Positions 19,703 to 31,900 of a DNA stretch of 64,000 bases are shown piece after piece. The stretch spans positions 806,001 through 870,000 of the forward strand of contig OY725500.1 in assembly GCA_963281255.1 (NCBI GenBank), read 5' to 3'. Source of the stretch: Aphrocallistes beatrix (taxonomy: Eukaryota; Porifera; Hexactinellida; Sceptrulophora; Aphrocallistidae). Made by a program: the position numbers and the translations under genes. The notes under the pieces are model-generated. The model made no database searches. It saw only the letters and a list, made by a program, of their open reading frames with translations, and was not told the DNA's origin. The number at the start of each line of letters is the position of its first letter. Position 1 is the first letter of the stretch.

Positions 19703-22700
19703 ATGGGCTTAGCTCTCAAGAAATTATTTGGAAAGAAAGAGATGCGTATTCTGATGCTGGGTCTCGATGCTGCTGGGAAGACAAGTAAGTTCTAATCCGG
19801 AATTATCATACATAGAAACCTCAGACGTGATTCACGGAATGGAACCCTTATTGAATGAGTCTTGTCGAACTGTTTTACTAAATACCCAGTCACTTTTTTT
19901 TCAGGGAATAGTAATGCTATATATTCGAGTAGTACCGACCCTCGGATAACTTCTCCCTCAAATATTCGCCCACCCGTAAAGAGGGTGCTACATTTTTTTG
20001 CTACCCCTTAGAATTGAGTTAAATTATTGGCTCTTTCCATTCATTCAATCACTCGTGTGGTTATATTATTTGGAAAGTCTCATACAGTCGAAATCAGGTT
20101 TTTTTGTCCATTTTTGATTACACTTTCTAGGCGACAGAATTATCCAAATATTTTATAATGAAATTACATAAATAAAGCAGTTTATACTACAAAGATTCGA
20201 GACAAAAAAATCCCGATTTCGACTGTATTTAAAGATAAATTTTCAGCAGGTGGGAAATGGGGGTAGTAACTAATCGAGGGTACATATTCCCAGATCGTAT
20301 ACTCACTTTGTTAGTTCAGCACACGAGATTCCATTATCAACTGCTCTTTATCTGATTACTTATTCTCCAATAGCCATCCTATACAAACTGAAGCTGGGAC
20401 AGAGTGTGACTACCATTCCCACTGTCGGATTCAATGTAGAGACTGTTTCATGGAAAAATGTCAAATTCAATGTTTGGGTGAGTGTAATTGTGTGACCGTG
20501 TAAGATTGTACCAATTTGTAGAATTAAAGAAATAATATGCGTATATTAATTAACAAGCGCGCTTCGCTTGCTTGCGCTGCGCGGCTTTCGGACAGTAAGT
20601 GTCCGCAGAGTCGCCCTGCGGGCGCCTGGAGTTACTCATTATAAACTATTTTGGGATTTGTTTTCCTTTAATAAATATTGCAAACAAGCGAATAATTTCT
20701 CATAAAAGGCTGACAATTGATTGGTTCTCACATAAACCAATGAATTTCAATCACAAATAGTTCTTTTGGTTGTATGCATAAGTCACTACTATTTTATTCC
20801 AATGTATTTGCATTATAAAATAATCGAATTTGATTGGTCAGCACATTTTGTCACCTATCTCGGCGAGGTGTGAACATTTCGCTTAGATTTTCGAACTTAA
20901 TCCTAGATTCATCATTTGACACCTACATGCCAATTTTCGTATCTCTACGACTTGCCAATTCTTCAATCAATTCGGATAGATTTTACCACTTTTTTTGACC
21001 AACCAATTTATGGCAAAATTCACTTAATTCACAACCCGAGTTAGCCTTGGGGTGTTTTCTATTTATAGTAACAACCACGCATTTATATGGCTTCCCCGCC
21101 TGAAATGGCTGGAAATGAATGAGCAACGTTCCTGGCTTAGGCGAGAGTTGTTAAGTCTTGAAAATATTCTTAACAACCGGCAGTCTAGTATATTATATCA
21201 TACAAGTACATGAGACTGTCCCGTTTTTGGCGGGACTTCCCGATTTTTTCACTCTTCTATTGAGCTAAATTTCACGAGTGTCCCGCTTTGACATGAAATT
21301 TCCCCAATTTATCCCGCTTTTTTAATTCTTTTCTATTGCGTCCCGCCATGTCCCGCTTTTATCATGGCTCAAGTTGGCATGTATGCTATATATGTCGAAT
21401 TTCTAATCGTTGTTAATATTGATCTTGACACACAATCCATTTCTATGCAGGATGTGGGCGGTCAGGACAAAATCCGTCCTCTATGGAGACACTACTACAC
21501 AGGAACACAAGGCCTCATCTTCGTCGTTGACTCCGCGGATCGGGAAAGGATTGACGAAGCGAGACAGGAGCTGCATAGAATTGTGAATGATCGCGAAATG
21601 CAGGATGCGATTATCCTAATCTTCTCTAACAAGCAAGACCTCCCTGAAGGTAATTATAATCTGTGAATTTTAAATAGGAACATTTGAAAGTCTAAAATTA
21701 CAATTGACTCCATTTAATGGGACACATCGGGACTATAGATTTTATCCAGATTAAGTCCCCGATTAACCGATGTATTTTTCTATTAGTTTCTATGTTTCGG
21801 AAATGTATTCCGTTCCTAGGCATTTGTCCCGATTAATTATATATATAATATATTATCCCCCGGATGGCTTGAGGTTTTTTCTATTTATAGTAAATACCCC
21901 GAATTTTTATGGCTTCCCCGCCTAAAATGGCTTAAAACTTGATAAATGATGCGACACATTCCAGAGGCAACGGAGGGATTTATTAAGCGGAGTCAGCTGT
22001 ACTTTTAAAATAATTCGCTAAGTACCCAATTTCATGCAAAATGGAATGTCTATTGGTTTTTGTTTGTTAGCGTAAATATGAAATATGAAATCCAGATGGT
22101 TAATTTGCGTTAGGTTGATAGACCAATTTAATGATCTTATTTCAGCTGAAAATGTGGTTGGAAGTAACAATTAATTTGTTTTCTGATTCAACTTTCTTAA
22201 TGAATATTGGATTCAAGTGGTAGACTTTGTGGTTATGTAATTATTAAGCTAAAATTGGATTGAGTTTTGAGTTTAATTTGATGAGGTTGAACACCTGACA
22301 GTTCGTTCCATTTCCTTATTCTTATGGTTATCTAACAGGAATCTTAAAGTTGACATTTCCAAATCTAAGAAAGATTCGACTAATCACTTTAGTAGAAAGT
22401 TCTCCAAGAATCATGATGAATTCAATTCTTAATTATTTAATTTCTTTATCCAAATATGCTAGATTTATGTACCTTGCGCTTTGAATGAAACTGTACAAGA
22501 ATTGATAAAATTTTTCCAAGCCAGACTGTTTTTAAACTTTCTGTGTACCCCCAACAGATACTCAGCGATTATTAATAATGTGTTGAGATATTACATTTTG
22601 TACCCCAGTTTGAATACCACTGCTTTCTAGTACAGTCGACTCCGCTTAATAGGGTCACATCCCTCAGAGGACATTTCGCCCCGATTAAGCGGAGAACCCA

Positions 22701-23008
22701 ATTAACCGAAATATTTTGTATTAGCTTCTAAAGTGGCCCGATTAAGCGGTTGACCCGATTAAACAGTGACTCTTTTAAGCAGAGTTAACTGTATTAGTTA
22801 GAAATGAGGACTGCAATTATTTTTATTTACAGTATAAACATTTCATTCATTCTCTCCATCAGCTATGAAGCCGACTGAGATTCAAGAGAAACTAGCTCTG
22901 ACTAAATTCCGGGACCGTAATTGGGTGGTACAGCCCTCCTGTGCCATCACTGGGGAGGGACTCTACGAAGGCCTCACTTGGCTCAATTCCAACTACAAGA
23001 GCTCTTAA
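19703..23008 (+). CDS. ARF6: Small GTPase ARF6
   Basis: Four exons: 19703-19784, 20374-20477, 21451-21649 and 22863-23008, phases 1, 0, 1, giving 176 aa. It has a myristoylatable Gly2 ([16 protein letters not shown]), P-loop GLDAAGKT, switch [11 protein letters not shown], switch [18 protein letters not shown] and an SCAITG motif. [28 protein letters not shown] and a tail close to the human ARF6 C-terminus point to ARF6 rather than ARF1/4/5. It would regulate endosome recycling and cortical actin at the plasma membrane. The introns carry several MITEs (20085-20225, 21054-21155, 21210-21390, 21701-21999, 22633-22791), none touching a splice site. Confidence 0.95.
20085..20225. mobile_element. 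TA-flanked MITE in ARF6 intron 1
   Basis: 141 bp with ends CAGTCGAAATCAGGTTTTTT and, inverted, CAGTCGAAATCGGGATTTTT. TA lies on both sides. Non-coding. Confidence 0.85.
21054..21155 (+). repeat. Dispersed acceptor-like repeat in ARF6 intron 2
   Basis: Contains GTTTTCTATTTATAGTA, TATGGCTTCCCCGCCTGAAA and GAGCAACGTTCC. Same family as 10619-10708, in the sense orientation. Confidence 0.75.
21210..21390. repeat. GTCCCGC-rich repeat in ARF6 intron 2
   Basis: An inverted copy of 38045-38250. Both have ACTGTCCCGTTTTTGGCGGG at one end and CTCAAGTTGGCATGTATG at the other, with ends related to CATACATGCCAACT. It is probably a MITE. An ATG inside it creates a false in-frame extension of ARF6 exon 3. 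Confidence 0.75.
21701..21999. mobile_element. MITE interrupted by a second repeat, ARF6 intron 3
   Basis: The ends CAATTGACTCCATTTAATGG and, inverted, CAGCTGACTCCGCTTAATAA belong to the family of 12046-12200. TA lies on each side. A copy of the dispersed acceptor-like repeat (21854-21979, TATCCC...GGGAT) is inserted in its right half, so the repeat moved after the MITE. Confidence 0.75.
22633..22791. mobile_element. TA-flanked MITE in ARF6 intron 3
   Basis: The ends are CAGTCGACTCCGCTTAATAG and the inverted CAGTTAACTCTGCTTAAAAG. It ends about 70 bp upstream of the exon 4 acceptor. Confidence 0.85.
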
Positions 23009-23299
23009 AGTAAAGAGACACTACCTTTTATTGGACTCCATTCTGTTTACAGATAATTGGACTAGTACTTTCTCATGTGTATATTAATATCTACTAACTA
23101 CGTATTAACTTCCTTCTTGTTGCTATTCTATCCCAGGTCTTCTATCATCAGTATTGAATATGACAATTCGTACACAAGATGTCAAGTCTTAGTAATTGTT
23201 CTTGTTTGTTTTATTTTTGAAATTTATTCTGTCAGTCCTTCATTAATCGGTTACTTCTACTAGTCTGCCTAATATTTATTTATTCGTAGCCAATAACTA

Positions 23300-23468
23300 C
23301 AGTGGAATTTGCTTATTAGCAACTCCTTATCCGTATATTGCTCTATTAGCAACCAATTTCAGGTCCCAGGTGAAGATTTTGTGTTAATTATGTTCCCTTA
23401 TTAGCAATTTCGCGTATCAGCAACCATTTTATGAGCAACCTCGAGTTACTAATAAGTGAATTCCATTA
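23300..23468. mobile_element. TA-flanked MITE, GCTTATTAGCAAC family
   Basis: The ends are CAGTGGAATTTGCTTATTAG and the inverted TAATGGAATTCACTTATTAG. TTAGCAAC motifs recur inside. 169 bp, non-coding. Confidence 0.8.
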
Positions 23469-23470
23469 TA

Positions 23471-23785
23471 CGTACTATGGATAGCGGACTTTTCGTCCCT
23501 GGAAATTTCGTTTCATGGAAATTTCGTCTCATTAGGTCAGTGGTTCCCAACCTGGGGTCCATGAACCCCTTAGTGGTCCACAGAAGATATCAGGGGGTCC
23601 ACAAAATTCGAAATTTTGTATTACGATTAATAGGAGGAGGTCCACAGAATATTAAAATAAACAGGCACTAATATGGAATTGGAGAGTATGTTGAAAAAAA
23701 TTTTGAAAATGGGTATGGGGGATTTTGATTGAGAAATAGGTAAGAGAGTGAAAGGGGCCATTCAGGAGACGAAAATCCCGCCAAT
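23471..23785. mobile_element. GGAAATTTCGTC foldback repeat with a nested hAT MITE
   Basis: The inverted counterpart of 27675-28011: it shares CCTGGAAATTTCGT arms and the AAATAAACAGGCACTAATAT core. It is split at GTCTCATTAG by an hAT-type MITE (23538 to about 23655, CAGTGGTTCCCAACCTGGGG and GGTCCACAGA motifs). Confidence 0.75.
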
Positions 23786-25175
23786 CCGTACGTATATGTG
23801 AATTCCAGCCATGATTCTAGTTTACCTTGTACTTAGTGTGGTAAGAACTGGAACATCACCACGAGTTTTAAATAAAGGGACTGACCAAAATGACCATTAT
23901 GTACAGGTGACCACCATAGTAGAGTGGACGCTATAGCTCCACTGTATCGAATTGACTAATCCATGGCACCTTTAACCACACTTTAGTGCACATATTCTTA
24001 ACTTGGTTAATATAATAATGCCTTTAAATTCGATGAGGTTTCTTAACCATTTTAGAAAATTATCACATATTATAATGTGAAATCTTGAAATTAAGAAGCT
24101 GATATATTCTACAAGACCGTAGGCACCACCAGGTGTGAAGTGGTCCTGTTGAGACTAAAAAGTGGTCGGTTGAAATCAGTCTGATTTAATAAAATGGTCC
24201 TTTTGGGGGTTTTAATTAAATCAGTGGGACGGTTGAAACCGAACCAATCGTATCGATGGCTGCGGCTCTATAATGATTATTCCCTCGTAATACCAACGAT
24301 ATTACTACATAATTTGAGGTTGGTATTCTTAATTATTTTCCGATATGATTTCTATATAAATCACCTTTGAGTCTTTGACCACTTTTTTAGACCAAAATAC
24401 GGCAAAATTCTTACAAAATACGCTTTTAATTCACACCTTAAACAGCTATAACGTATGTCTCTAAAATAGGATTATTAAGAAGAATTACTAGATTTAAAAG
24501 CATTCCTGGAATCTCTCTCAAATCATCTTAGATAATCTCTTACGAGCCAGACTATTATATATGCAAAAGAATAAATCATTCTTAAATATCCTGATATTCA
24601 TTGTAATTTTTGCCCGAATAAGTTTGAGTAGATCTTACATAGCATTATGCAAGGTATTTCCTTGATACCTGAGAAGTTCAACTGAATTCCCCGATTTAGC
24701 AATTTCTCACACTCAACACTTCCTCGAGGACATCTGCGAACTTATTTGACATTGGAAGATTGTTATTCATTATTGATTAATATTAAAATAGACAGAGAAT
24801 TTAATTTCAGTGATCTAATCTACAGTATTTACTTCCCTCACAGGTATAATTTTAGCTTACAGAGACATTCAGTCATTACTAATAATTAAAGTATGCAATA
24901 ACTTTGTCCTATTATAGTCATAGTTAATTTGATCCTTCGCATAGGATCTCCTTATATGATGTTATGGCCTAGAGAGATTAAATTTCTTTTTAACTGGGCT
25001 TCCTCCTCATTCAGATATAGCTGTATTCTATGAAAATATTCCACGCCTTAGTTTCGCTTTCTTAATGAGAGTCTGTATCTTTTTTAGTATTTAAAAGCGG
25101 GATTTGTTGTATTGTACAATTATTGTTTTAGAGAATCTACAGCAAATGTAGGTGAAATGTTATTATATTTTCATA

Positions 25176-25334
25176 CAGTAGATATTGGATATAGTGATAA
25201 TCTTGTTGGGTTTGAGGTGCCCCAATCGATGACATTCCATACAAATTTATTGGATATAGGAATATATTGGCCATAGTGCTAATTTAACCAAAATTCCCTG
25301 TTCAGTATCTCTATACCCAATATCTACTCTACTG
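25176..25334. mobile_element. TA-flanked MITE, GATATTGGATATAG family
   Basis: The ends are CAGTAGATATTGGATATAGT and, inverted, CAGTAGAGTAGATATTGGGT. TA lies on both sides. 159 bp. Confidence 0.75.
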
Positions 25335-27674
25335 TATTATTCGCTCACAGAACGTAAGTTATTATTTCATTAATACGCACGAAACTCATTCACAATTACA
25401 TAATTTAAAGGATATTTTTCGAGATTTTCAAGCGATTTGCTGAACTTTTACTGATAACATGCTTCCTAGCACATTCTAGTTATCTGCATTGCTTCATTTA
25501 ATTGAATCAATCAAGATTACTTGTATTATTTTTTGTTCAATTGATGATTTGTTGACTTTTCTCGCTTTTTCCGATCTGCTTGATAATCTGTTAGATTTGT
25601 ATGACTTAAGATTTGCCGAAAGCTTTTCAAAATTTCTACCTCATCTCTAAATATTTGTAGGTTAGGTTTGGTATTAAAGTTTTCCTTTCAAATAAAGCAC
25701 GAGTTCGAATATTTACATTTTTATTAGCAAACTGAAGAGTGTACTATTGTTGTGCCAAAGGTGGAGAGTATGTTTTGATTAATTTCTTTAAAACTGAGAT
25801 CCGAATCCAAATCATTTTGAAATCTTCAACATTTCTATCTATCTGATACCATTGATGTAATAACGGGAGTTTATTGTAATTCATTTATTGAATTCAAATG
25901 CTTTTAACTTATCCATTACCCTCTCTTTGAATCTTTAGAATTCGTACAATTCTCCTCCTAATTCGAGGTAATTGCTACCGTATCTATTGTCAATGACAAA
26001 ACACTACAATAACTCATTTCTGTCAATTCAGAATACGATCCATTATAGCAGATTACAATGAAGAGCAAATTTGCTAGAACTGATACTTGTATGGGATTTT
26101 AATTAGTTTACTATCATTGTACTATTCTGGTTCTAGAATGAGTTCTTTAGTCGTTCACTACCAATTGACTCAATTTATCTCACATATAACCTATTTTCAT
26201 AGTCCATAGAACCTACGAACATTCATTTTACAAAATTCAATGAATAAATCGGGCAATTCTTTGGAGAAAACCTGACTGTTCTTTATTATTCTTAAGTAAG
26301 GATTTATATGAACATTATAAGCTCAGACTCAGGTATAGAAATAACACATACTTTGAAATCAATACACTCGATTCTATTTTATTCATAACCAACTGAGTTA
26401 AGTCATTTTACCTAAAATTTAAATCATAATTTCTGGAATGAAACCTCAATCTCATCCTCAATTTTATAACCAACCTCATTGCCAATTTGGTCCATTATAA
26501 CCCCCCCCCTTCTAGCCCCACTCGTTCCATGACCAGGTGGTAAACAGAGAATTCTCAATAGACTTAAGTTAGTGCTGAATATGTAAGAAGTGAGAAACGC
26601 CACTCGAATTCGCGTCATCTGTTTACATTTATGGAAGTCGACTTAGCAGTATACTAAACTTAGATTTGAGTCACATGGTTGTTTGTTTGGACAAGGGCTT
26701 AGATTCTAATATATGCAAATAGATGTAATAAGTGTTCTTATTCTTGTTCGAAACCGGAAAAGGTAGTCTATTAGAACTCATAGTACCACGAATTTATTTA
26801 ATGGACATGTGTAGTACACAAGTCTCTCCCGACTTTAGTTCTAGGCGATGCGGTCTGATTGGTTATTAATTGTTGAGCCAGTTCAGTGAGAGAGTTTCTT
26901 CATTTATCAATATTTTAACTTGGAAGAAAAGAGGAAAATATACATATGCTTGTGAGTTGATTCATTAATTGATTGACTAAGATCAACATGTTAGAATATT
27001 TTCATTTTTAAAGTTGCAACTTTGTTTTGAAATACCCCTTTCCAACATCAAATAACTTCTCCAAATGTCCCATGGCTTCTGACAGTTTCCCAATAACTTC
27101 TACGCAATACTAATGAATGAGACAAAGCTAGTTGACTGAGCATACGGATTCTCAAACCAATGTATTCTCACACTCTCTGTCGTGAAAACAAGAATTCGAG
27201 AGCACGGATTCTAAGCCAGAATGTAACTCTTTGGTCAGGCCCTTGAATACTTTTCCTGAAGACCTTAATTCGGTGAGAAATAATTCTCACCCATTTCCAA
27301 CGGATTCATCTTATTATCAAATTAGCTTCACTGTTGGCTTCTCAATGACCCCTTGATTCACGAGCAAATAAGCTGTATTGATATAGTACAGTGTATTGCC
27401 ATTATCTCATGTTTTCGCTTGTAACGCGTGACTATTCCTGTTCCATAATCAGATCATTTCGAATTGGAACGCTATTTCCCTTTGTGTTGTTAGGCCTCTC
27501 TCGTTATACGCCGTTTTAAGATAATTATTAAGATAGAGATACCTGTAGGATTGTCAACCACTCAGACTTTTGTATTAAACATTTTTCAAAATTTATATTT
27601 AGTGTGGCAGTACACATGATGCCTGAGTTATTTCCATTTTCTTCTAGTATTGGATTGGATACTAATATCAGGGG

Positions 27675-28011
27675 AATCCCGGAAGTTTCGTCCCTGGAAA
27701 TTTCGTCCCCGGAAGTTTCGTCCCTGGAAATTTCGTCCCCGGAAGTTTCGTCCCTGGAAATTTCGTCCCACGGAAGTTTCGTCCCTGGAAATTTCGTCCC
27801 CTGAAATGTCCCTTTCGCACTTACTGATTTCTCAATCAAAATGCCTCATTTTCACCATTATTTCAAACATACTCCACTCCAAAAGCCTCGCTTTCCGTTC
27901 CTTACATATTAGTGCCTGTTTATTTTAGGCTCTAATGAGACAAAAGTTCGGGGACGAAATTTCCGGAGACGAAATTTCCAGGGGACGAAATTTCCAGGGA
28001 CGAAACTTCCG
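27675..28011. repeat. Foldback repeat with tandemly repeated arms
   Basis: The left arm (27682-27802) is a tandem of about 34-bp units alternating GGAAGTTTCGTCCC and TGGAAATTTCGTCCC. The right arm (27946-28011) is the inverted series GGGGACGAAATTTCC and GGGACGAAACTTCC. They flank about 145 bp of unique core. Its size and arm structure are MITE/foldback-like. The regular units look CRISPR-like but have no unique spacers. Confidence 0.8.
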
Positions 28012-28021
28012 AAACCCATAT

Positions 28022-28213
28022 CAGGGTATTATACAGCCCTCCAGTGATACGCTCCTAATCTAAAATCCCTAAATTTTCATACGCCTAAATCTATAAATTG
28101 CATCATAAAATAGGGTAAATTGGGTATTATTCTGGATTTTCACGCTCCTAAACACTTTGAGGCTTAAAATCATACGCCTAAAGGAGCGTCTCGCGCTCCT
28201 AGATAATCCCCTG
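28022..28213. mobile_element. hAT-like MITE, CAGGGTATTATACAGCCCTCC family
   Basis: 192 bp. The ends are CAGGGTATTATACAGCCCTC and, inverted, CAGGGGATTATCTAGGAGCG. An inverted copy with a 7/8-matching 8-bp duplication lies at 62576-62776. A looser relative with GGCGTATGATTTT is near 46040-46220. Confidence 0.75.
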
Positions 28214-28917
28214 GATACTATAGAGATACGTGCATTCAACTTGAACTCGCAATAATTTCTTATTCAAAATTTGTCTTAGAATATGTCTGAAAATCCTAAG
28301 TTGTTAGGACAGGGTAATTACAGGTGTCTTATGTATATTAATATTTTAAGTTATGATTTTAAGTATGTAAATCGTAAGTACATTTGGCTGCAAAACTTGG
28401 AATTTTTGATAACTTTTTTCAAATGCAGAAAATGATTAATTCTATTATTCTACTTGAAACAGAGACCGGTTTTTGGTTATTCTTTCCTTGAATTTTTATT
28501 AGTGATTTTATTGATATTCGCCATTTGACAAGTAGAATTATTGTTCATTTAAAATGTCAATTTCTGCATGGACTGAAATTTTTGATGCAAGCATTTCCTT
28601 TTAATATCTTTTTCGATGTCAAGTTTAATTTCTAATTTTTCCGAATCAATAAATTGTCCAATAATCTTACATAGAATTCTTATCGACGCTTTTAAAGCTT
28701 ATTTTTTCCTTATGAGTACTCTTCTAATTACATTAAATGCAACGAATAATTCCAACTAAAGTCTTGTAATAAGAGGAAAATCATCTGAAACTTCATTCAG
28801 TGGCAAGTTAAGTGAGCTAATTATTAACATGCTCAATGTGTCCGTGAGATAACTGCTGGCAGCTTAGAGCCCATAAATGGCTGATCTTAGTGCATACAAC
28901 CGCGTTATCCACCAGAC

Positions 28918-28926
28918 TATATAAAT
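28918..28926 (+). promoter_or_regulatory. TATA box of SH3-PH-RhoGAP gene
   Basis: TATATAAAT, about 60 bp upstream of the ATG at 28985. Confidence 0.55.
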
Positions 28927-28984
28927 AATACTCACACTCTTTAACAATATACTGACGTCTCGTGATAATACTATAACATTAACA

Positions 28985-31900
28985 ATGATGACTGTTACCA
29001 GCTACCAGCACAGTCCGTGTGCACCTATACTGCCGCTACCGATTAGAAGGAGGAGACGAATGGAAACGGGAAAGGTGTCCGCACTCTGGGGATACGACTA
29101 TGAGCATAATGGAAAGAATATTTCTTTCGCTGCGGGAGAGAAATTCGATTTGGTGGAAAAGTCGAATGATGACTGGTGGTTGGTTTCTCGAATCCCAGGA
29201 GAGAAGTTTTTCGTGCCAGCGAATTATTTGAAAGAAGAGACGACCACAGAAAAGGTTCAAAAGCCTCAAATTATCACTCCCAAACCGCAAAGCCCCAAAT
29301 TAGTCGCCAAACTGCGAGCAAACAGTGGTGGAGAAATCGAAAAGAAGAAATTGAAACCACCTCAAAACGCTAACCGCCGCAGCACGGCAGTTAGCAAAAA
29401 GTTCGTGGATTTAGACGCACCCGAGCTATCACCTGTAAAATCAGGTGCGACTTTCTCTTACCCGAAGGCCGCCATGTTCAAGGATGAGTTGAATACCAAG
29501 ATCAACTCTAACAGGAAACTTCCTGCCCCCCCCACTTCCATCAGCAGCAGACTCAGTGCCGATATGACTACTCACAAAGAATTACCGATTTTTGAAGACA
29601 GACCAGAATCCACGTACGATAAACTAGACCCCAAACAGGATGAGCTCTACGAAACGGTAAAATTATAGTTATTATATCTAAGTTAATTATGAGAATCAAG
29701 GTATTCCAGATTCTGGGATAGCTTCGATTCTCTGACAAAGTACATACATATGTATGATTATCCAAGATTTACATACACTTTTAAAATGATTCTAACCAAG
29801 GATATTTGAAATAGAGTTGGATTGAGTAGATTTGTGTAAAATTGAAAAATTTACTTCTCCAAAATTTTCACCCTAGACTTGTGACTATTTGACCTATTAC
29901 GTATCATAGTCATACTTGCTAAAAATTTCCTTGGATTTTAACATAAAACAGAAAATCCTTAGATGCTAATCATTTTTACAATCGTATTCGTTAATAACTG
30001 AATTCTGATACGTTTTTGCGATTTATTGAAGCAGATTTTTCATATTCCCATCCTTATCAGACACAAACAGCGATTAGTGTGCACATAAATTGACTCAAAA
30101 TCCCTCGATTCAGCGTAAAGATGGTTGGCTAATACGCGTACGATATTAATATGAACGAAAATGTGAATTCATCCACTAGTACCACTCCAAAGTGTTATCA
30201 CACTCCACTAGGTGATTGATCCTGTCGACGCGAGGACCAACTGGCACCCCCAGCCCGCCCCTCGCACTGATTTCAACGAGAGCGAACCTGCCCCCCACGG
30301 GAAGACCAATCAGTTTCCTTCCCCACCCCCTCGAAACCACAAAGCTCTTGACAGTGCATTCTCTGCTAACAGCAATTCTCGCCTCCAGACAACAACGGAA
30401 AATGCACTGCGCACAAACGATTTCGCGCCTAAACATGTGAGACGTAGCACCATCTCGTCCCTGCACAATACTGATCGCGATCGGCCCCGGAGACCCAAGA
30501 GTATCGAGGATACCAACAACATCAGGAACTTCAAAGTCCTGCCCCCAGTCCCCCTCCCAGGTAGCGGACCAGGGAGCCGGAGTGCCTCCGTCACAGAGGA
30601 ACTGAAAACGTAAGTTTTTAATATTTAAATTTTCAATTGCGAATGCTCATCGCTTTTTATTTCATCAAAACTGTCTTTTCTTGAATCTCTGAATCAGCTG
30701 TTCATTTGCTGATTACTCTACACAACTTTTCAAAAATTGATGGAATTGTCTTGAAGCAATTCTTACGTCTTAATCCATCTGACTGACTGACCAATTACAC
30801 TCACACGAATTTGTAGATATTTGGATACGTTGTGGATATGTTTTGGTTTGTCATTATCATCTCGTATAGTGTGGGATATTTGTGGAAGATAAGGCTAGTT
30901 ATTATTCAAAAGTTCAATACCTTCGTCATAGTTTTATGCCCGAGGGAATATATCAATCGATACTCTACACACTGCTAGCTGAAATTATGAAATGGAGTAT
31001 TAGCACGTACTTGGCTTAAAGACGTTTTATTTTATTTTGAAAGGTATCCAATTTTTCCTCCTACATCATTAATGAATAAGTTAACACTACCATACTGCCA
31101 ATAGACATATGAATAATTTACGTAACGTCTCTTCAATAAGTAGCTTCATGTTTATTCAGTTTGTCATCTCTGCTAAAACTAAGGTATTTAACAAAAAAAG
31201 GTATTTAACAAAATACCTTTGGCTTATATTAGAAAGGAAATGTACTATTCAGTTAGTGCAGCATAAAATTTTTGTATAAAATGTCTATAAAATTTTTCTT
31301 CTAAATATATCAACAGTTTAGGTTATTTTATCACCTTTTGGCACAAAATCGAATAATAATTACTGCTAAGATTATCTATGTTAATCTCTTGTTAGCATTA
31401 TTACATTGCAGATGGTTAATAGTAAGTGTTTGCAAGGTGATAGAGTTTGATAGAGTTGGTTACAGTAAAATGGATGTCTAGGGAAGGATAGAATTGGGTG
31501 GATTGAAAACGTATTGGAGCCAATTTCTCTTATTATTAAAATGTAGATAAATTAATTTTTTGTAAATAATCGAAAGTGGTGCTGTAGATATTTCCAATAA
31601 AATAGAGCGAAACTGAATAATTTTCTTCTTAAACTCTTGTTGAAAATTTTCAGTTCTTTTATGTTACTAATCAGTTTTTCTTTGAAACCACAGCTGATCC
31701 TTGTTAATGTAAAATACAGCTAAATTTGGCCAAATGATAAATTTTAAAATTGTGGCTAAAACGAATTGATTTAATCGAATATGGTTGCAAATGAACGTAC
31801 ATCTTAATAAGTGTGGGTTGAAATGATGTACACAAATAAGGCTCGATAACTCAGATCGATATTTGTTTGTAGTAAATCGCTATAATCTAAAATATACAAA

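Larger units (their letters stand above)
23009..28984. other. Gene-poor 6 kb between ARF6 and the RhoGAP gene
   Basis: No coding gene recognised on either strand. Open frames are short and repeat-derived (23456-23671 and 27528-27928). MITEs and repeats occupy 23300-23468, 23471-23785, 25176-25334, 27675-28011 and 28022-28213. About 3.5 kb (23800-25170 and 25340-27670) is plain AT-rich DNA in which I see nothing. Confidence 0.6.

Noticed and set aside
21364..21450. In-frame N-terminal extension of ARF6 exon 3
   Set aside because: The ATG lies in the GTCCCGC repeat. A good acceptor (TATGCAG|GATGTG) joins exon 3 in phase to exon 2 and restores the full ARF6 sequence.
27682..27802. CRISPR-like regular array
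   Set aside because: Units are contiguous without unique spacers, the arms are inverted around a core, and the genome is animal.
27604..27928. Open frames encoding SLEISSPEVS and KFRPWKFRPRKF repeats
   Set aside because: Translations of the foldback repeat arms in different frames, on both strands.
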